The notes below the pieces were generated by a model, which saw only the letters and a program-made list of their open reading frames with translations, was not told the DNA's origin and did no database searches. A DNA stretch of 64,000 nucleotides from assembly GCA_018266175.1 (NCBI GenBank), contig JAFEAY010000003.1, positions 356,642 through 420,641 on the forward strand, given 5' to 3'. This document shows, piece by piece, positions 1-9,473 of this stretch. Numbering within the stretch: position 1 is the first letter of the stretch; the number at the start of each line of letters is the position of its first letter. The position numbers and the translations under genes are program-made. Source of the DNA: Candidatus Dependentiae bacterium (GTDB lineage Bacteria > Babelota > Babeliae > Babelales > RVW-14).

Positions 1-716
1 TCAAGCAATCGATCAAAATATTGCAATTCAAGCTTCTGAATGTTGGCGTACTCAAAAAATTCAAGCGGTTCAAAATATTCATCATCATAAATAAAAGAAC
101 CTTCGCTATCAATAATAATGAGATCTTGTCCGTAGTAACCAATGGTCGAATTTAAAATTTCATCTTTTTGATAATCTGAAAGGTTGTAAATTTCAAGCTT
201 GAGCAGTGAGGCAATCTTTGATCCGTAACGCTCTTTAAACTCTTCTGGAGTCAAGGTATCTTTAATCGGATGCATCTGCACCGCAAAATAAGAGCTTCTT
301 AAATTGTAAAAGCGCGGCTTTTTAACTGCAGGCAAAATCTTTTTAAAAACTCCTCTGGCATCGATTTCACTTTTTTCATCAAAGGTCTTTTTAATATCGA
401 TCACCTTAAGCTTTAAATCTTCAAATGAATCTTCAAATGGTATGCGATAACAAAAAGAAAGTGCACCAAAGTGGTGTATTTTGCTTGAAATACAGCTTGC
501 ATTTTTGACACCATAATCTTGCAATTCTTCACGTTGATCTTGAAGCCTAAACGACAGTGGTAAATGATAATTTTTAAAATAAGAAGAAAGCGGAACCACG
601 CATGGCTGGAGCAATCCCTTGTTTTTAATAAGATCTAAATCAACATCATCACCAACATCAAAGATATAAAACAATAAAATATTACCGGTAAACATTTCTT
701 TGTGCTGCTCTTCCAT
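1..716 (-). CDS. Unknown conserved protein, C-terminus cut by window edge
   Basis: The frame runs open for about 238 codons from an ATG at 716 to the window edge, so its 3' end is missing. An AGGAG sits 7 bases before the ATG, which supports this start. The protein is soluble-looking with no signal peptide. Its visible C-terminal part reads GYYGQDLIIIDSEG, then EPLEFFEYANIQKLELQYFD. I recall a similar 'LEFAN..LLELR.YD' motif from a family of roughly 400-residue proteins that end in two membrane helices, possibly YagE/RMD1-like. That end is not visible here, so the family is only a suggestion. It starts 29 bases after the GmhB-like gene and is probably transcribed with it. Confidence 0.7.
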   Translation of the reverse strand, partial: MEEQHKEMFTGNILLFYIFDVGDDVDLDLIKNKGLLQPCVVPLSSYFKNYHLPLSFRLQDQREELQDYGVKNASCISSKIHHFGALSFCYRIPFEDSFEDLKLKVIDIKKTFDEKSEIDARGVFKKILPAVKKPRFYNLRSSYFAVQMHPIKDTLTPEEFKERYGSKIASLLKLEIYNLSDYQKDEILNSTIGYYGQDLIIIDSEGSFIYDDEYFEPLEFFEYANIQKLELQYFDRLL

Positions 717-745
717 GGTTTTCTCCTGGGCTATTTGATATTTTT

Positions 746-1264
746 TTAATTTTTTTTAGTTACAAAAACTTTTTCGTCCCACCACCCTGGTGATTTTTCA
801 AGAACCTGGTCGATGATAAACGCATTACACCCGGCTGCTTGTCCCGCATCAACATCAAGCTGCTTATCACCAAACATGAGTGAGGCTTGTAAATTAATTC
901 CATGCTCTTGAGCAGCTTTTAGTAACATCCCAGGACCAGGCTTACGACAATTGCAAGCAATCAGCAATTCGGGAATAACCGCATCGGTTGGGTGATGAGG
1001 ACAATAATAAAATTGCTTAATCACAACACCCCGCTGCTGCAATCGATGATACAGAACCTCATGTGTTTGCTCAACAAATTGAGCTGAAATGTGGCCCCGA
1101 GCAATACCTGACTGGTTAGTCACCACAAACAATGTGTAACCTTTTGCTTGGCACACAGCGGCAAAAGCAACCGCTTGCTCTATTAATTGAATTTGGTGTA
1201 ATGCACTGAGGTAGTGAACATCTTTAATAAGCGTTCCATCGCGATCAAAAAAAGCAGCTTTCAT
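746..1264 (-). CDS. gmhB: D-glycero-beta-D-manno-heptose-1,7-bisphosphate 7-phosphatase (GmhB-type HAD)
   Basis: This 172-residue HAD phosphatase is predicted to remove the 7-phosphate of heptose-1,7-bisphosphate in ADP-heptose synthesis for the lipopolysaccharide core. The N-terminal FFDRDGTL carries the nucleophile pair D7 and D9. VVTNQSG gives motif II, CRKP carries K108, and FGDKQLD carries the acidic motif (D133, D137). The zinc loop typical of GmhB is present: CPH (C88, H90) and CNC (C104, C106). It separates the family from plain histidinol-phosphatases, although substrate cannot be proven from sequence. I chose the ATG at 1264 because the HAD domain begins directly there; an in-frame extension to 1324 adds no recognisable sequence. 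It lies 74 bases downstream of the PBP2 gene on the same strand. Confidence 0.85.
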   Translation of the reverse strand: MKAAFFDRDGTLIKDVHYLSALHQIQLIEQAVAFAAVCQAKGYTLFVVTNQSGIARGHISAQFVEQTHEVLYHRLQQRGVVIKQFYYCPHHPTDAVIPELLIACNCRKPGPGMLLKAAQEHGINLQASLMFGDKQLDVDAGQAAGCNAFIIDQVLEKSPGWWDEKVFVTKKN

Positions 1265-1338
1265 AGTTTCTTTACAATTGTCTGGGAATTTAAAAATTAC
1301 ATTATGCAGGCAAGCATAGCACAAAACACAATTTCTGA

Positions 1339-3102
1339 TCAGGGAGCCTGCGCAGCACGTTGCTCCATAATGCGCTCATACCCTTGCAAAAATTTTTTGG
1401 TTGCAACAATTGCAGGTGCTGATGACCCAACGTTTTCAATTAAAATGACCAATGAAAGCGGCTTGCCTCCTTTGTAAGAAAAGAAGCTAATCAACCAAGC
1501 ATGTTCAAGCTGTCGTGCTGAGGTTACCTGACGAGACAACGCACAAGTCTGAGCGGTTCCAGTTTTGACGTAGGTATCAAAATTTTTGAGTGATCGCAGT
1601 CGCCACCCAGTTCCCGAATCAACGGCTTCTTTCATCGATTCACGTAAAAAAGTACGGGTCGACTCAGCCAAGCGCAATTTTTCCCGCTCAACAGGCTCAG
1701 CTTCAATAAGGCGCGGTTTAACCAGGTAACCGGTACAAATTGAGTTAACCAATCGAGAAATTTGCAGAGGGGTTGCTAACAGATAGCTCTGACCAATGCT
1801 TGCCGAAAGTGTTTCACCCCGCCACCAAGACTCCCCCTTGGCCATTTTTTTCCACGACGTTGTGGGAACAAGGCCACTCTTTTCGGGAAGCAGGAAATTG
1901 GTCTTTTGCCCAAGACCAAAGCAAGCGGCATATGATGCCAGCTTGTCGATCTTTATTTTCTTTGCAATTTCGAAGCACTGGATATTACACGACTTTGCAA
2001 AAGCATCTTTCATACACAACCGTCCATGGCCAGAGTGACGGATACAATAATAGTTTCTCCCGTAAAAGTTAACGTATCCGTTGCAAATGACCTCTGAAGA
2101 TTCTTGGATGAGCCCTTCTTCAAGCCCTGCTGCAAAAGTTACTATTTTAAAGACCGATGCGGGAGGATATTCTGCTGAGCAAACGCGGTTAAGCAGCGGG
2201 TTATTGGTAACCATTTCCTCTTGCCAACGGGCAGGAGTAATAGAGCTCAGAAAAAAATTGGGGTCAAATGCTGGAAATGAAGCCATAGCCCGAACAGCAC
2301 CAGTCTCTGGATCTGCTATCACGACACATCCTGCTTGTTGTGGTTCAAGGAGGGTTTCTGCCAGCTGCTGAAGCTGAAAGTCGATAGTCAATTGAATATT
2401 GTCTCCTGCTTTGGCATGCTTAAATTCTTTGCATGCAAGGGGTTTGCCCCGAGAGTTAGTGACCCTTGTTACATGGCCCGACTCACCCTGCAGCTGTTCT
2501 TCAAAGAGCAACTCAAGGCCAGATTTACCACAATTTTCAATTCGGCTCAGATAGCCGAGCACGTGGCTTGCAAACGATTTAAAGGGATACACCCGCTTAA
2601 ACCTATTTTCAACAAAGATATTTGAAACATAGGGGCATTGCTCACTCATCTGGCACAGCGCCTCAAAAGAGATATCCCGAGCAAGCACAACACGGCGCAT
2701 ATTCTGCTCAGCGTAATGAATTGATTGAATTACCTCAGGCCTGAGGAGGTCTGTACCCGCAATAAAACCTACCTTACGTAAAAGCTCATAGTGATAAGGC
2801 TGCAAAGGAGATGAACCCTTTCCCTGCCAGTATAGATCAAAAACAGGGCGGTTAGCAGCCAGCAGAATGTCATTACAATCCAAAAAGCTGCCGCGTAATG
2901 GCGGAACAACTTCGGTTCGTAAAAAGTTATTCTCACCCATCCGACGCAAAAAAGTACTATTTTCTACCTGTAAGTAAAAAAGCCTGAGGGAAATAATAAA
3001 TACGCAGACTAGAAACCCATAGAAAATATGCTTCATTTTTTGGATACGTCTATCGCTCAGTACAGATCGTCCAGATTTTAAGGTTAATTCTTCCACAGTC
3101 AC
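1339..3102 (-). CDS. mrdA: Penicillin-binding protein 2, peptidoglycan DD-transpeptidase
   Basis: This is a class B penicillin-binding protein of 587 residues, predicted to cross-link peptidoglycan during cell elongation. A cytoplasmic tail is followed by one membrane anchor (about residues 24-45), the dimerisation domain (PPLRGSFLDCN near 68) and the transpeptidase domain. The three active-site motifs are all present: SVFK with nucleophile S316, SCN at 371-373, and KTGTAQ in the C-terminal part. The start is a GTG at 3102; a second GTG two codons on has better spacing (9 bases) from the AGGAG and may be the real start. In many bacteria PBP2 works with RodA, MreB and MreC, but none of those genes is in view. 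It heads a minus-strand group with gmhB and the partial gene. Confidence 0.92.
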   Translation of the reverse strand: MTVEELTLKSGRSVLSDRRIQKMKHIFYGFLVCVFIISLRLFYLQVENSTFLRRMGENNFLRTEVVPPLRGSFLDCNDILLAANRPVFDLYWQGKGSSPLQPYHYELLRKVGFIAGTDLLRPEVIQSIHYAEQNMRRVVLARDISFEALCQMSEQCPYVSNIFVENRFKRVYPFKSFASHVLGYLSRIENCGKSGLELLFEEQLQGESGHVTRVTNSRGKPLACKEFKHAKAGDNIQLTIDFQLQQLAETLLEPQQAGCVVIADPETGAVRAMASFPAFDPNFFLSSITPARWQEEMVTNNPLLNRVCSAEYPPASVFKIVTFAAGLEEGLIQESSEVICNGYVNFYGRNYYCIRHSGHGRLCMKDAFAKSCNIQCFEIAKKIKIDKLASYAACFGLGQKTNFLLPEKSGLVPTTSWKKMAKGESWWRGETLSASIGQSYLLATPLQISRLVNSICTGYLVKPRLIEAEPVEREKLRLAESTRTFLRESMKEAVDSGTGWRLRSLKNFDTYVKTGTAQTCALSRQVTSARQLEHAWLISFFSYKGGKPLSLVILIENVGSSAPAIVATKKFLQGYERIMEQRAAQAP

Positions 3103-3397
3103 GCTCTCCTCTTGAGGTGGTACTTTTGAATCTTATGCTCTTGATCAAGCAAAGCTACTATACCATCATTGCCTTCACTTTACCTCTCTTTGCTTTATTT
3201 TGATCAATGTTTTCATTCTGAAACTATTTGCAATAATTACATATATAGAAAAAATAGGGTAATCAGTGCAAACAATGCCCATTTGCACTGTATTTTTTTT
3301 AATGGTAGAGTAAAAACATGTACCTGGAAGAATATGGTTTTCTCAAAGGTGCTTTTTGTTAAGAAATGTTTAACCATATCGTTTTTGGAGGTTTCGT

Positions 3398-4072
3398 ATG
3401 AAAAAGTTTATTATTGTTACCCTTATGGCAGGTTTTTTGACTGCACAGGCGCCTGTTAATGCACGCAATACGCCAAACTGTAAAGCTCTTGCTCAAGCAG
3501 CAAAAGCTCAAAACATTTTAGCAGCGGGTGGGCAGCTTCATAAGACAAGCGGCCTAAGAAAGCTTGCGTACACTGCGCTTTCAGTAGGTGGAATTGCTGG
3601 TTTAACGTACTTGGCATTTACACTTGGATTTACACCTGACTACCTTATGTCACTGATTCCCACTGACTACCTTATGTCATTTATCTACGCAGCACCAGCA
3701 GTAACTGAACCAGTACCATCAGCATTTGACGTTTGCTATAAAGGCTTTGTTAATCTTGGCTCAGGATGCGTAGAAGCAGCAACTAATACCTGCCCCGATG
3801 TACCTACCGTTTTCGAGGGAATTGTTGGCAGACTCACCAATGGAACACTTGATGCAGTCACCGGCGGATGCACCCACTCATATACAAATTTCATTCCAAA
3901 TGATCCGTTCACATGCGCAGAAGGTTTTGTTCAAGGTACCGGCGATGCTATAAATACATGTGTAGAAGTAGTACAAGAAGTAGTACAAGAAGTAGTACAA
4001 GAAGCACCATCGTTGTCTTGGTGGGAAATCCTTAAACAAGGGACTACGGGTGCTTTTGGGGTAAGAAACTAG
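3398..4072 (+). CDS. Small secreted protein of unknown function
   Basis: This 224-residue protein begins with a clear signal peptide (MKKFIIVTLMAGFLTAQAPVNA). A hydrophobic stretch at about 58-78 may be a membrane helix. The mature part has several spaced cysteines (DVCYKG, SGCVEA, NTCPD, GGCTH, FTCAEG, NTCVE), suggesting disulfides outside the cytoplasm. Two short internal duplications are visible: DYLMS occurs twice about 12 residues apart, and VVQE is repeated three times near the C-terminus. A strong GGAGG lies 6 bases before the ATG. The 295-base gap to the divergent PBP2 gene must hold promoters for both, but I see no convincing -35/-10 pair. The gene is monocistronic and ends before a strong terminator. 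I recognise no family. Confidence 0.75.
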   Translation: MKKFIIVTLMAGFLTAQAPVNARNTPNCKALAQAAKAQNILAAGGQLHKTSGLRKLAYTALSVGGIAGLTYLAFTLGFTPDYLMSLIPTDYLMSFIYAAPAVTEPVPSAFDVCYKGFVNLGSGCVEAATNTCPDVPTVFEGIVGRLTNGTLDAVTGGCTHSYTNFIPNDPFTCAEGFVQGTGDAINTCVEVVQEVVQEVVQEAPSLSWWEILKQGTTGAFGVRN

Positions 4073-4121
4073 TAATTGCAAACAGATTCAGCTGTTAAAT
4101 TCAGTGCTTAAAGTAATTACT

Positions 4122-4158
4122 GAGCCGGCCTGACAAAGCGTTAGGCCGGCTCTTTTTT
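4122..4158 (+). terminator. Rho-independent terminator of the small secreted protein gene
   Basis: A perfect 10-base stem (gagccggcct / aggccggctc) with an 11-base loop is followed directly by six T. It lies 50 bases after the stop codon of the upstream plus-strand gene. There is no T run on the other strand, so it acts in the plus direction only. Confidence 0.92.
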
Positions 4159-4233
4159 GCTTGTATCTGTGAATATAAGTTTGTTTATTATTTGAGAAAA
4201 CCTCAAGATATTTTTAGGGATCGGGCTCAAGAG

Positions 4234-4307
<74 letters not shown>

Positions 4308-4350
4308 GAACCTGTCGGCGCCATAATTCGAAGAACGATGGCTGAAATAA

Positions 4351-4426
4351 TGGTCGGGGCGGCCAGACTCGAACTGGCGACCCCTCGCTCCCAAAGCGAG
4401 TGCGCTACCAACTGCGCTACGCCCCG
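4351..4426 (-). tRNA. tRNA-Pro (anticodon TGG)
   Basis: The reverse strand has acceptor stem CGGGGCG/CGCCCCG and anticodon stem-loop CTCGC-TTTGGGA-GCGAG, giving anticodon TGG. The T arm is GCCAG-TTCGAGT-CTGGC and the discriminator is A. CCA is encoded in the genome (4351-4353), unlike in the neighbouring tRNA-Arg. Confidence 0.95.
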
Positions 4427-4518
4427 ACACAACTTTTTAAAATTTCAATATCTAATTTAATGCTTTTACCAAGGTCAAGTTGCCTTAGAGACACCTGATT
4501 TACGCCCTGGATTATTAT

Positions 4519-4595
4519 TGGGGTGAGCGACGGGGCTCGAACCCGCGACATTCAGAACCACAATCTGACGCTCTACCAACTGAGCTACGCCCACC
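4519..4595 (-). tRNA. tRNA-His (anticodon GTG)
   Basis: The reverse strand has acceptor stem GTGGGCG/CGCTCAC with one G.T pair, and anticodon stem-loop TCAGA-TTGTGGT-TCTGA, giving anticodon GTG. The extra 5' G (G-1, base 4595) faces discriminator C73, the identity feature of tRNA-His. CCA is encoded at 4519-4521. It is the first of the three tRNAs, 102 bases downstream of the S41 protease gene, and may share its transcript. Confidence 0.95.
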
Positions 4596-4697
4596 GCGAT
4601 TATCTAAGCTGAAAATTTAATTTCTCACTTCGACGCCCTTAGTATAGATAATTCACATTAAAAATCAAAGAAAATTTCTCACTTTTTAAAACAATAT

Positions 4698-6374
4698 TTA
4701 TTTCACTTTCTCGATTGTGACGCTATCATCAGTTACATAGTTCTCTTTGAGGAACTTAAGTGCTCGTTCATGCGATGAAATTTGATCGGGAATATGCTTG
4801 CGGGCAACAGCAAGTAAGTTGATCATATTGATACTTGCTTGCACTTGCACATCTTGAGAAAGACTCTCTTTTTGCTTCTCTTCCCAGCTCTTTTCCTCTT
4901 CATCTTTTTGTTTCTTTTTCTTATCTTTCTTCTGATCTTTATCTTTTTTTACCGGTGCTTCATCGTCGTCATCAACAGGATCTTTTCGCCCTTTTTGCAC
5001 TTCGTCCACCGTAATATGATTTTTAAGCGAAGCCTCTTTACCATACATTTCAGTTATCCACTTCATCTCTTCGGTAGGAATAAAGCGCGGCTTAATGGTA
5101 AAATCTGGATTAATACCTCGTGCCTGAATAGAAATATCACCTGGAAGGTAGTAGAGCATCGTTGTTAATTTAAGCGCGCAACCATTGCTGATAGGAATCA
5201 CTTCTTGTACCGATCCTTTTCCAAATGTTGGCACACCTACCAAAAAGACCATTATTGGTTGTGTTCCCTCTTCTGTCTGCACAGATTTCTGTGAATAATA
5301 TTGCAACGTTCCTGCCAAAATTTCTGCTGCCGATGCGGTAAAATTATCAATCAAAATAAAAATTGGACGATCACTTTTCAGTAATGGTTCTGAACTTGTG
5401 CGATACTCAGATATCACCTGTTTTTTATTATCCTTAGTTACCACAACAAGCGATTTTTTGGGAACAAAAAGACCCGCAACATCAATAGCAGAATCGAGCG
5501 TTCCACCAGGGTTACGACGCAAATCAAGTACAACTCCTTTGCACTGCCCATCATTTGCTTTTTCAAGCAACTCGCTCACTTGCTGTGCTGAATTTTGTGC
5601 AAATATTTTAAGTGAAAGATAATAAATACCCTGATCTTTGAAGAAAAAACACATAGACGTTTGGTCTTTAATAATGTCGCGCGTAATCGTAAATTCTTTT
5701 GGCTTTTTATCGCGCAATACTTTTACACTCAGCTTACTTCCTGGCTTACCTTTTAACTTAGTCACCACCTCATCAGCTGAAAGACCTTTAAGCTTTTCGC
5801 CTTCAATTTCAACAATTTTATCACCACCCTTAAGACCAGCTTTTGCTGCCGGGCCGCCATCAATCACTTCAAGAATTGCCAATGCTTCATCATCAGTTGC
5901 CTTGGTTAAAACACTCACGCCAATGCCACCAAACTCTCCCGTTGCAGACTCCATGACCTGCTTAAATGAATCGGGTGCAAAAAATGATGAATGGGCATCA
6001 ACCTGTTGGACCGCAGACTTGAGCGAATCTTGAATAAAATTTGAAAAATCAACCGAGCGAAACGCTTTGCGCTCAACAAGACCAATAACTTCGGCATACG
6101 TTTTAAACCAAACAAAAATATCTCGTGCGGGCTTAGGTGCTGGCTTTCCTGAATCTGCAGGATCTTCATTTTTTTTCGAATTTTTTTTCAAGCGCTTCCA
6201 GAATTTAAACATACTCATTTTCTGGTTTTTTGCTCCGGAAGAACCATCACGGGCAAATGATTTTCCAACATTTTTTGATGCCTGCACATCAACAGACTCA
6301 CTCGCTTCAACCGCGGGCACCGCTAAAAATATAATACTTACACACAGTAACGGCCCATAAAAAGAAATTTTCAT
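4698..6374 (-). CDS. C-terminal processing protease, S41 family, exported
   Basis: This 558-residue serine protease carries a signal peptide (MKISFYGPLLCVSIIFLAVP, cleavage near residue 24) and should act in the periplasm. A basic region (about 50-85) precedes the S41 N-terminal helices. A PDZ domain follows (about 147-230, GGIGVSV to the GDKIVEIEGE strand), then the protease core. The catalytic pair is visible as S348 in NFTASAAEIL and K386 in FGKGSVQ. The C-terminus has a Lys/Asp-rich stretch unlike typical CtpA. Family members trim C-termini of exported proteins and take part in peptidoglycan hydrolase control; the substrate here is unknown. The ATG at 6374 has AAGGAGAG just upstream and opens directly into the signal peptide, so it is preferred over an in-frame start at 6452. 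Confidence 0.88.
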   Translation of the reverse strand: MKISFYGPLLCVSIIFLAVPAVEASESVDVQASKNVGKSFARDGSSGAKNQKMSMFKFWKRLKKNSKKNEDPADSGKPAPKPARDIFVWFKTYAEVIGLVERKAFRSVDFSNFIQDSLKSAVQQVDAHSSFFAPDSFKQVMESATGEFGGIGVSVLTKATDDEALAILEVIDGGPAAKAGLKGGDKIVEIEGEKLKGLSADEVVTKLKGKPGSKLSVKVLRDKKPKEFTITRDIIKDQTSMCFFFKDQGIYYLSLKIFAQNSAQQVSELLEKANDGQCKGVVLDLRRNPGGTLDSAIDVAGLFVPKKSLVVVTKDNKKQVISEYRTSSEPLLKSDRPIFILIDNFTASAAEILAGTLQYYSQKSVQTEEGTQPIMVFLVGVPTFGKGSVQEVIPISNGCALKLTTMLYYLPGDISIQARGINPDFTIKPRFIPTEEMKWITEMYGKEASLKNHITVDEVQKGRKDPVDDDDEAPVKKDKDQKKDKKKKQKDEEEKSWEEKQKESLSQDVQVQASINMINLLAVARKHIPDQISSHERALKFLKENYVTDDSVTIEKVK

Positions 6375-6505
6375 GCCTCTCTCCTTTCTTGTCATAAGTT
6401 CTATGATTAATCTAACAGAGTTAATCATCACTTTCCAAATAAGCATAAACACTTTAAGATTAATGTACTGAGGGATGATAGTAAATTGCTAAAGCAGGAT
6501 GTCTA

Positions 6506-7423
6506 TTGAGTATGAATACAAGTCCCATTATTGAAAAAATTATAATTCCGCGCAACCAAAAACGCCATGTTTTAATTGTTACCGGTCTTTCAGGAGCCGG
6601 CAAAACAAGTGTCATGCGCGCACTTGAAGATATTGGTTTTTATTGCGTGGACAATCTTCCAGTGCCTCTTTTAAAAACCCTCCTCAATCTTGCATTTCAA
6701 GCACCACTTGAACTGGTGCGCGTTGCTTTGGGTATCGATGCACGTGATGAACAATTTCTCAACACACTCCTTGGAGAAGTCGAACATTTACGACAAGAAA
6801 AGCACATTGATGGCTTTAAGATCGTCTTCTTACACGCGAGCGAAAATACCCTTGTTAAGCGGTTCCAAGAAACTCGACGAAAGCATCCACTCGTTTCAAA
6901 AAAAATTGACCTTATCTCTGCCATTCGTAACGAACGAGCAATGCTGGACTCAATTAAAAAATTAGCTGATATCACACTTGAAACAGACATACTCAACGCC
7001 CATGATTTGCGCAGCTGGGTTCAAAAAACATTCTGCGAAGAAGTTAAACGAGAAGTTCTCGTTAATGTGGTTTCGTTTGGTTTTAAATACGGAATTCCAC
7101 CAGAAAGCAACTTGGTCTGGGATTTACGTTTCTTGCCCAATCCATTCTTTATCGACTCACTCAAAGACCTCAATGGTCGGCACCCGGCAATTCAAGAATA
7201 CCTCTTTGCAGACAACACCGTTAACGACTATTGGGCCCGGCTGACCGACTTTTTACAATTCGCTCTTACTAAATTCTATCAAGAGGGAAGATTTTTTGTC
7301 ACCATTGCTATTGGCTGCACGGGTGGTAAGCATCGCTCTGTTGCTTTTGTAGAAAAATTAGGAACTCAAAAATGGAATCATTGTTCATTTTTAGTTCGTC
7401 ATCGCGATTTGGGAAAGGAATAG
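6506..7423 (+). CDS. rapZ: RapZ/YvcJ-family P-loop nucleotide-binding protein
   Basis: This 305-residue protein matches the RapZ (YvcJ) family along its length. It has the Walker A GLSGAGKT (residues 25-32 counted from the ATG at 6512), then LEDIGFYCVDNLP, the family motif DLRFLPNPF and the C-terminal IAIGCTGGKHRSVA. In E. coli RapZ is an RNA-binding adaptor controlling glmS through small RNAs; in Bacillus YvcJ hydrolyses nucleotides. Which role applies here is unknown, and no glmS or sRNA is in view. Two starts are possible: TTG at 6506, well spaced from AGGA, or ATG at 6512. The gene diverges from the S41 protease and is followed 5 bases later by an ftsB-like gene. Confidence 0.9.
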   Translation: MSMNTSPIIEKIIIPRNQKRHVLIVTGLSGAGKTSVMRALEDIGFYCVDNLPVPLLKTLLNLAFQAPLELVRVALGIDARDEQFLNTLLGEVEHLRQEKHIDGFKIVFLHASENTLVKRFQETRRKHPLVSKKIDLISAIRNERAMLDSIKKLADITLETDILNAHDLRSWVQKTFCEEVKREVLVNVVSFGFKYGIPPESNLVWDLRFLPNPFFIDSLKDLNGRHPAIQEYLFADNTVNDYWARLTDFLQFALTKFYQEGRFFVTIAIGCTGGKHRSVAFVEKLGTQKWNHCSFLVRHRDLGKE

Positions 7424-7428
7424 TTCAG

Positions 7429-7770
7429 ATGAAATATAAACACTCTATTCACAGGGTATTGCTGATGATTTTTGCCGTTGGCGTGGGAAGCTATATTGTT
7501 GTGGGCAAACGCGGCGTGATGCAATATATTTCACTTCAAGAAGAACTTGCAGCTGAAATTGAGTATGTAAAAAAAATGGAACAAACGTGTACGCAGCTCC
7601 AAGCAGATGCGACCACGTGGCAAGAAAATTCATTCGAGTTGGAAAAACTTGCACGTCAAGACTTGCACATGGGGTATACTAACGAAGTAATGTACTACTT
7701 TCCTACTGAATATATTGAAACTCACACAGCTCAAGGACCAACCCAAGATCATGACGAAAGAATCACCTAA
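7429..7770 (+). CDS. FtsB/DivIC-like septum-formation protein
   Basis: This short bitopic membrane protein of 113 residues has a basic N-terminus and a single membrane segment (about residues 9-28, VLLMIFAVGVGSYIVV). A predicted coiled coil follows (LQEELAAEIEYVKKMEQTC) and then a motif resembling the FtsB/DivIC LARxxLxM signature (KLARQDLHMGYTNE). Such proteins bridge FtsL and FtsQ in the divisome. The ATG at 7429 follows an AAAGGAA that lies inside the end of rapZ, so the two are translationally close. The C-terminal 25 residues are polar and unrelated to anything I know. The family assignment rests on architecture and the short motif. Confidence 0.72.
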   Translation: MKYKHSIHRVLLMIFAVGVGSYIVVGKRGVMQYISLQEELAAEIEYVKKMEQTCTQLQADATTWQENSFELEKLARQDLHMGYTNEVMYYFPTEYIETHTAQGPTQDHDERIT

Positions 7771-7881
7771 AATTAATGATTGTATCACCCTAATTTTTGA
7801 CATTTTTTCGGTTTATTATTACCTTTGAGCAGTTGGAAACACCGATCACAAAGACCATAAATCTAAACAGTAGGTACACTC

Positions 7882-9390
7882 ATGACTCATGAAAAAACTC
7901 CCCTGACAGGTCATACAGAACTTAATGAACATGAAATCAGAGTTGCTAAAGTAAAAAAAATGCAAGAAGAGGGTATATCACCCTGGCCTTGCTATAAACC
8001 GGTATCAGCAACTGTTGCTCAAGGCGTTGCACAGTTTCTTGAAACTGACGATCAAGCAGCCCAACCTGAATTTGAACTTGCAGGCAGACTCATGACCAGG
8101 CGTGACCATGGCAAAACATTTTTCTGCCACATGCAAGATCGGTCCGGATCGGTGCAAATGTACCTAAAAAAAGATGAACTTGGTGAGCAAAACTTTGATC
8201 ATTTTAAGCATCATATCGATATTGGCGACATTGTTTGGGTTAAAGGCTACTTCTTTAAAACACGCATGGGGGAAGTGACGGTTCATGTCAAAGAACTTAC
8301 CCTGCTGAGCAAATGTCTTCACCCACTTCCAGAAAAATATCATGGACTCACCGACACTGAACAGCGCTACCGTCAGCGTCATTTAGATTTAATTAGTAAC
8401 CCTGAAAGCCTTGAAAAATTTAAAAAGCGTTCGGGCATTTTGCACGCCGTTCGCCAATTTTTACAAGAAAAAGATTTCATTGAAGTTGAAACTCCAATGC
8501 TTCATCCAATTCCCGGTGGTGCTGCAGCAAAGCCTTTTATCACTCATCACAATGCATACGATATTCAGCTCTTTTTACGCATTGCTCCAGAGCTCTATCT
8601 CAAGCGATTGGTCGTGGGCGGTTTTGAGCGCGTTTTTGAAATCAATCGCAACTTTCGTAACGAAGGCGTTTCTACACGTCACAACCCTGAATTCACCATG
8701 CTTGAATTTTATATGGCTCATGGAGACTATTCGACCGGTATAGCTTTAACTGAACAGCTCATTGCAAACGCGGTACTCAAAAACTTCCCGTCACTCAAAG
8801 TTCAGTTTCAAAGTCATGAACTCGATTTTACCGCGCCATTCAAAAAAATGACGGTCCAGGAATCACTCATTGAAATTGGAGGTCTTACCGCTGAGCAAAT
8901 ATCTGAAGCTGCAATTGATGCTATCATCAAGTCTGACAACGTTGAGCTCAAAGAAAAAAATGCCGATTACGGCGTTAAACTGTTTGCTTTGTTTGAGCAT
9001 TTTGTTGAAGCAAAAATTGTACAACCAACATTTATTATCGGCTATCCGATATCGGTTTCACCTCTTGCAAAACGCGATCCCGAAAACCCTACACAAGCTG
9101 CTCGTTTTGAACTGTTTTGCTGTGGCATGGAACTAGCCAATGGTTTTACAGAGCTCAACGACCCATTCGACCAAGCGCAGCGCTTGCACGATCAAGTAGC
9201 AGTTCGCCAAGATGGAAACGACGAGGCACATCACTACGATGCAGAGTTTATTCATGCACTTGAATTTGGGTTACCACCAACAGTGGGCGTGGGAATTGGC
9301 ATCGATCGTTTAACCATGCTTCTAACCAATACACCATCAATTAAAGATGTAATTTTGTTTCCGACGATGAAACCAAGTCACATACAATAA
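7882..9390 (+). CDS. lysS: Lysyl-tRNA synthetase, class II
   Basis: This class II lysyl-tRNA synthetase of 502 residues charges tRNA-Lys. An N-terminal OB-fold anticodon-binding domain (about 60-150) precedes the catalytic core. Motif 2 is seen as FEINRNFRNEG, the active-site segment as HNPEFTMLEFYMAHGDY, and motif 3 as GVGIGIDRLTMLL near the C-terminus. The length is normal for bacterial LysS. It is separated from the ftsB-like gene by 111 bases. A TTGACA at 7797-7802 could be a -35 box, but I do not see a matching -10. A strong hairpin follows the stop codon. Confidence 0.96.
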   Translation: MTHEKTPLTGHTELNEHEIRVAKVKKMQEEGISPWPCYKPVSATVAQGVAQFLETDDQAAQPEFELAGRLMTRRDHGKTFFCHMQDRSGSVQMYLKKDELGEQNFDHFKHHIDIGDIVWVKGYFFKTRMGEVTVHVKELTLLSKCLHPLPEKYHGLTDTEQRYRQRHLDLISNPESLEKFKKRSGILHAVRQFLQEKDFIEVETPMLHPIPGGAAAKPFITHHNAYDIQLFLRIAPELYLKRLVVGGFERVFEINRNFRNEGVSTRHNPEFTMLEFYMAHGDYSTGIALTEQLIANAVLKNFPSLKVQFQSHELDFTAPFKKMTVQESLIEIGGLTAEQISEAAIDAIIKSDNVELKEKNADYGVKLFALFEHFVEAKIVQPTFIIGYPISVSPLAKRDPENPTQAARFELFCCGMELANGFTELNDPFDQAQRLHDQVAVRQDGNDEAHHYDAEFIHALEFGLPPTVGVGIGIDRLTMLLTNTPSIKDVILFPTMKPSHIQ

Positions 9391-9411
9391 AATTTTTGTA
9401 CCAATAAATTT

Positions 9412-9451
9412 AAATAGGCCATCATGCATATTTATGTATGATGGCCTATTT
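9412..9451. terminator. Bidirectional terminator between lysS and the convergent gene
   Basis: A 19-base inverted repeat (arms 9412-9430 and 9433-9451, one G.T pair) has A-rich and T-rich ends on both sides. It lies between the convergent stop codons of lysS and the gene ending at 9474, so it can stop transcription from either side. Confidence 0.85.
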
Positions 9452-9473
9452 ATTTAACAATCTAAAACATACC

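Noticed and set aside
3878-4081. Minus-strand open frame opposite the small secreted protein
   Set aside because: A shadow of the plus-strand gene with no ribosome-binding site.
7797-7802. lysS promoter from a TTGACA
   Set aside because: No -10 box at proper distance was found, so it is not listed as a promoter.
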